From: an uncultured Bacteroidales bacterium
GTDB lineage: Bacteria > Bacteroidota > Bacteroidia > Bacteroidales > Paludibacteraceae
Direction of reading: 5' to 3'
Length of the DNA: 49,206 nucleotides
NCBI GenBank assembly: GCA_945828585.1
Contig: CALZRN010000002.1
Span: forward strand, 1-49,206
Notes under the pieces: model-generated
The model's database searches: none
What the model was told of the DNA's origin: nothing
Seen by the model: the letters and a program-made list of their open reading frames with translations, nothing else
Part shown: piece by piece, positions 45,699-49,206 of the stretch
How the letters are laid out: each line of letters starts with the position of its first letter
How positions within the stretch are numbered: position 1 is the stretch's first letter
Translations under genes and position numbers: made by a program

Positions 45699-47009
45699 AT
45701 GACCAACAATAAACTCTTTACCCCCTTTCAATTAGGGCCGATTACGCTGCGGAACCGAATCATCCGTTCTGCGGCCTTCGAAAATATGGCGCGTCATAAT
45801 GCGCCGACCAAAGAGCTGCAGGACTACCATGTCTCGGTAGCCCGCGGCGGAGTAGGAATGACCACCGTCGCTTACTGCGCGGTCGATCTGAGCGGTGTGT
45901 CGTTTGACGGCCAACTCTACGTCCGCGACGAGATCATCCCGGACATGAAGAAGATGACCGACGCTATCCACGCCGAGGGCGCGAAAGCATCCATCCAGCT
46001 TGGACACTGCGGTAACATGACGCATTTCTACACCTGTCACTGCATGCCCGTCTCTGCGGACACGTGGTTCAACCTCTATAGTCCGACGATCCACCGCCGC
46101 CTTAAGGTCTCGGAGATCAAGGCGCTCGTTAAGAAGTTCGGCGAAGCGGTGGACTGGGCGCGCGAGTGCGGTTTCGACTGCGTAGAGATCCACGCCGGTC
46201 ACGCCTACCTCATCTCGCAGTTCCTCGCGCCGCGTACGAACCACCGCCACGATCAGTACGGCGGCTCGTTCGAGAATCGTGTACGCTTCCTCAACGAAGT
46301 GCTCGACGAAGTGATGATCCATGCCAAAGACGACATGGCGGTCGTGGTAAAGACGAACATGTGGGACGACTGCTGGAAAGGTGTCTCCATCGAGGAGGGT
46401 ATTCAGATTGCCAAGGAGATCGCCAAGCATAAAGTGCACGGCATCGTCCTCTCCGGCGGTACTGTAAGCCGTTCGCCGATGACCATCCTCTCTGGCGCAA
46501 TGCCCTACAAGACCCTTGCGCATTACATGCCGATGAAGTCCTTCTGGTGGCTCAAAGCCGCGCTCAATATCCCAGGCGTCCACCAGATCATGCTGCCTAC
46601 TTCGCCCTTCAAAGAACTCTATTTCATGGACAAAGCAAAGCTTTTCCAACAAGCATTAGAAGAAACGCTCCTCTCCTCCATGGAGAGCTCGGGTGGGGCT
46701 CCGACTCTCATTTATGTTGGCGGCGTGCAATCCGGCGATAACTGCTACCGGATCATGGACGAAGGCTTCGAACTCTTCCAGATAGCCCACGTGCTCATCA
46801 AGGATCCGGAGTTCGTGCACCACGTCGAGGCGAATCCGCATTACCACGCAGGCTGCGGACGCTCGAACTACTGCGTAGGACGTATGTACACGCTGGATAT
46901 GAAATGCCACGAGTGCGTAGAGCGCGACGGCGAGGTCATCCCTGAGCGTATTCAGAAAGAGATTGCTAAATTAGAGAAAGATGCTGAGCTTAGTAACGGG
47001 CGCAAGTAG
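45699..47009 (+). CDS. NADH:flavin oxidoreductase / Old Yellow Enzyme family (enoate reductase-like)
   Basis: LFTPFQLGPITLRNRIIRSAAFENMA, GFDCVEIHAGHAYLISQFLAPRTNHRHDQYGGSFENRVRFL, C-terminal Cys-rich CGRSNYCVGRMYTLDMKCHEC. Confidence 0.93.
   Translation: MTNNKLFTPFQLGPITLRNRIIRSAAFENMARHNAPTKELQDYHVSVARGGVGMTTVAYCAVDLSGVSFDGQLYVRDEIIPDMKKMTDAIHAEGAKASIQLGHCGNMTHFYTCHCMPVSADTWFNLYSPTIHRRLKVSEIKALVKKFGEAVDWARECGFDCVEIHAGHAYLISQFLAPRTNHRHDQYGGSFENRVRFLNEVLDEVMIHAKDDMAVVVKTNMWDDCWKGVSIEEGIQIAKEIAKHKVHGIVLSGGTVSRSPMTILSGAMPYKTLAHYMPMKSFWWLKAALNIPGVHQIMLPTSPFKELYFMDKAKLFQQALEETLLSSMESSGGAPTLIYVGGVQSGDNCYRIMDEGFELFQIAHVLIKDPEFVHHVEANPHYHAGCGRSNYCVGRMYTLDMKCHECVERDGEVIPERIQKEIAKLEKDAELSNGRK
46668..46702 (+). 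repeat. Family B GC-rich hairpin repeat in-frame in the OYE gene
   Basis: CTCCTCTCCTCCATGGAGAGCTCGGGTGGGGCTCC encodes LLSSMESSGGAP. Confidence 0.82.
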
Positions 47010-47823
47010 CGGTATAGGTCTGCAGTACGCTACCTCCTTGGCGCGGGATTATCACTCTGACCTCCTTCTGGTCAGCAACCAGCAGGAGGAGTTGGATCGC
47101 GTAGCGGCAGACTTGGCGGAAAAGTACGGCGTTCAGACCACTGCGCATTTTGCCGACCTCTCGCTCTCCGACGCAGCAGAGCAGCTCTTCGCATGGACCA
47201 AAGAGAACAATTTTACCGTCGATGTGCTCATCAATAACGCGGGCGTGTTCTTCTTTAACCCCTATATCGAGACCTCGATGAAACGCATTGAGTTGATGCT
47301 CCACCTGCACGTCATGACCGTCGCCAAACTCACGCGCCTCTTCGCCGAAGACATGGCTAAAAGATCTGTCAGCTTTAGCGGTCCGTCAGGCCGTAGGCCG
47401 GTCTGTACTCCGTCAGCAAAGCGGTCTATGAAAGGCTACATCCTTAATATGAGCTCGATGTCCGCATGGATGGCGGTGCCGGGAATACAGACCTACAACG
47501 CCTCCAAGGCCTTTATCTATAACTTCTCGAAGTCCCTCTGGTACGAGTTCAAGCCCTTAGGCGTCGGCATCACCGTCATGGCACCCGGAGCCGTGGATAC
47601 TGCCCTCTTCGGACTCTCGCCTAAGTTACGCAAGTTAGCGGTGAACCTGACGGTATCCATCCCGCCGGAGAAACTTGTCAAACGTGCCTTGAAGAAACTC
47701 TTTAAGAACAAGAAAGCGGACACCCCGGGCTTCCTCAATTGGCTCGCTACGCCGCTCTTGAAACACACGCCCGACTGGCTCCTCTTCCTCACGATGAAGT
47801 ACATCGGCAAGTACCAGAAATAG
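46981..47823 (+). CDS. Short-chain dehydrogenase/reductase (SDR; hydroxysteroid dehydrogenase candidate)
   Basis: LVTGASSGIGLQYA, NNAGVF, YNASKAF. Confidence 0.93.
   Translation: MLSLVTGASSGIGLQYATSLARDYHSDLLLVSNQQEELDRVAADLAEKYGVQTTAHFADLSLSDAAEQLFAWTKENNFTVDVLINNAGVFFFNPYIETSMKRIELMLHLHVMTVAKLTRLFAEDMAKRSVSFSGPSGRRPVCTPSAKRSMKGYILNMSSMSAWMAVPGIQTYNASKAFIYNFSKSLWYEFKPLGVGITVMAPGAVDTALFGLSPKLRKLAVNLTVSIPPEKLVKRALKKLFKNKKADTPGFLNWLATPLLKHTPDWLLFLTMKYIGKYQK
47364..47430 (+). repeat. Family A hairpin repeat, three modules, in-frame in the SDR gene
   Basis: GTCAGCTTTAGCGGTC; GTCAGGCCGTAGGCCGGTC; GTCAGCAAAGCGGTC. Confidence 0.9.
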
Positions 47824-47840
47824 TCATTTCCTTCCCAAAA

Positions 47841-47887
47841 TCGTCATTTTTTGGGATTGTATAAATGACGAAAAAGTAGTACCTTTG
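47841..47887 (+). promoter_or_regulatory. Promoter with overlapping inverted-repeat operator candidate
   Basis: TCGTCATTT (47841-47849) / AAATGACGA (47863-47871) flanks TTG at 47857; TACCTTTG at 47880, 23-nt spacing. Confidence 0.7.
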
Positions 47888-47921
47888 TATTGTTTTTAAA
47901 AGACAGTACAGAGGTATTATT

Positions 47922-48077
47922 ATGTATCGACAATTAATCTTTTCGGTAAGGCACTTAAGCCTGTTTATCTTATTGATTTCGTGTGCGTTACATGCGTACG
48001 CAGAGGATTCTGTGACGGTCTCTTCCGCCTCTCTTCATTCCCAAAAGCCTTTGACGCGCAATAAATTTGCGCTATGA
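47922..48077 (+). CDS. Small ORF, 51 aa, with signal peptide (below the ORF-track cutoff)
   Basis: MYRQLIFSVRHLSLFILLISCALHAYAEDSVTVSSASLHSQKPLTRNKFAL; own promoter; ATGA overlap with next ORF. Confidence 0.6.
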   Translation: MYRQLIFSVRHLSLFILLISCALHAYAEDSVTVSSASLHSQKPLTRNKFAL

Positions 48078-48340
48078 GCGATGAATTATCTGTATCGTTA
48101 GATCTTAACGAAGAAATTCGCCTTTTCGTCCGGAAGAGGCTAAGGGACTTTGCGTCCGAAAACCCCAAAAGTAAGTTTAATATCACATGCTGGCTCGATG
48201 ATATAAACATCGATATTGTCAACGAATTAGATGATTATCTTGTGATAAATGATTGCCCCGATAGACTGAAAACCGGTGGCGATATCATCGGAAAAAACCG
48301 CTCTACTTTCTTCCGTATGACAAAAAAGAAGGGCTCATAA
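48074..48340 (+). CDS. Hypothetical 88-aa protein
   Basis: ORF translationally coupled to the preceding small ORF; no family recognised. Confidence 0.55.
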   Translation: MSDELSVSLDLNEEIRLFVRKRLRDFASENPKSKFNITCWLDDINIDIVNELDDYLVINDCPDRLKTGGDIIGKNRSTFFRMTKKKGS

Positions 48341-48347
48341 ATCATTG

Positions 48348-48391
48348 TTGCAAATTTGCAACACCTCTGCTATTTTTTATTCCTACCTTTG
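48348..48391 (+). promoter_or_regulatory. Promoter region of the HNH gene with 14-bp palindrome TTGCAAATTTGCAA
   Basis: Palindrome at 48348-48361, TACCTTTG at 48384-48391. Confidence 0.6.
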
Positions 48392-48434
48392 CACCGGATT
48401 TCGGATAACTAACCATCCCCGAGTCCGATGCATT

Positions 48435-49067
48435 ATGAAAAATCAAAACATTAAACCTCTCAAAAAACGAGAGTACGAACCCAAACGCGAACCCATCCCA
48501 CGGACGTGGTTCTTATCTCACGGCTACACCAAAGCCGACACCCGCTACACAAACGGTCGCTCAATCTGGCTACACCCCCGCACGAACGACGTTTATTCCG
48601 CCTACGGAAAAATAAAGCTTAGTCTCGTGCCGCACGAAAAGTTTATGAAGACTAAATCGCGTTACCTACGAATAAATATAGGTAATGAGCATCATATACT
48701 CCTCGCCCGCTTAAAGTATCTAACCTTCAAAGGCAACATCCCTGCAGGCTACACCATCGACCACATCGACGGCAACCCGCTTAACAACGACATCCGCAAC
48801 CTCCGTGCCGTACCGGATTCTATCAATCGTCGCGATGGTGGCTTCCTAAAGAAGCTCCGTAATCACGGCATCAACGTTGCCATGTACCCCGGCATCATCC
48901 TCGAAGGCTTCGAGCGCATGGCGCAGTGGAAAGCATCCCATACACCTTGGCAGTACGAGTGCCTCACCCGCGACGAGCTCCTCCGTATCTTTGTAGGCCC
49001 GACCTTCATCGTCGCCGACCCCAACGCCCTCATGGATCTCGACATCTCCCGTCATTGTGAGCTATAG
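48435..49067 (+). CDS. HNH endonuclease-like protein
   Basis: AGYTIDHIDGNPLNNDIRNLRAVPDSINRRD HNH core; start MKNQNIKPLKKREYEP at 48435. Confidence 0.85.
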   Translation: MKNQNIKPLKKREYEPKREPIPRTWFLSHGYTKADTRYTNGRSIWLHPRTNDVYSAYGKIKLSLVPHEKFMKTKSRYLRINIGNEHHILLARLKYLTFKGNIPAGYTIDHIDGNPLNNDIRNLRAVPDSINRRDGGFLKKLRNHGINVAMYPGIILEGFERMAQWKASHTPWQYECLTRDELLRIFVGPTFIVADPNALMDLDISRHCEL

Positions 49068-49206
49068 CCCCCCGTCCCGCGGTGTCCTGTGCTCGCGAGT
49101 TCCCCGAGCTATAGCCCCCGTCCTGCGGTGTCCTGTGCTCGCGAGTTCCCCGAGCTATAGCCCCCCGTCCCGCGGTGTCCTGTGCTCGCGAGTTCCCCGA
49201 GCTATA
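49059..49206. repeat. 47/46/47-bp tandem repeat running into the window end
   Basis: GAGCTATAGCCCCCCGTCCCGCGGTGTCCTGTGCTCGCGAGTTCCCC x3 plus GAGCTATA; unit starts at 49059, 49106, 49152, 49199. Confidence 0.97.

Noticed and set aside
49059-49206. CRISPR array
   Set aside because: Repeats are directly contiguous with no spacers and no cas genes are visible.
1-49206. Complete insertion sequence, prophage or integron
   Set aside because: No transposase, integrase or phage structural gene was recognised; the repeats lack an in-window mobiliser.

Overview
This 49.2-kb window is a dense, ordinary-looking housekeeping segment of a Bacteroidales-type genome. The lineage is inferred from TAnnTTTG promoters, PorT/TonB-type outer-membrane proteins and gene content. 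About 35 genes are recognisable: pheS, cdd, lptF/G, ribBA, aspA, ftsY, a GT2, a lysophospholipid acyltransferase, cdsA, ribF, aroQ, rho, secA, fmt, lgt, nadK, apbE, mnmE, yicC, gmk, nadD, prmA, folC, dnaE, a GH3-like enzyme and others. The most interesting signal lies on top of these genes. (1) A family of tiny hairpin modules, consensus GTCAG-[stem]-GNA-like loop-[stem']-CGGTC, is inserted singly or in tandem, in several reading frames and in both orientations, inside at least six unrelated housekeeping ORFs (ribBA, mnmE, nadD, prmA, dnaE, an SDR). It adds near-identical peptides such as SVSEQ(S/G)ERSVLCQ to unrelated proteins and resembles protein-coding palindromic elements. (2) A second GC-rich hairpin repeat (TCCTCCCCTCCATGGGGAGG...GGTGGGGCT) occurs in yicC, folC, an OYE gene and the dnaE/folC junction. 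(3) Locus-specific 7-11 bp tandem micro-repeats sit at gene junctions and often contain the stop and/or start codon; others are in-frame inside genes. (4) Nine promoters share TTGCATAT-N15-TAnnTTTG-like geometry with exactly 23-nt spacing, including a divergent pair sharing one 14-bp palindrome. (5) The GH3-SDR operon ends with a steroid 5-alpha-reductase-like / OYE / SDR trio resembling the bile-acid/steroid reductase clusters reported in gut Bacteroidales. (6) The right end carries a small secreted peptide ORF, a coupled 88-aa ORF, an HNH protein and a 47-bp palindrome-rich tandem repeat in which the window ends. No searches were run; all family assignments come from reading the sequence.
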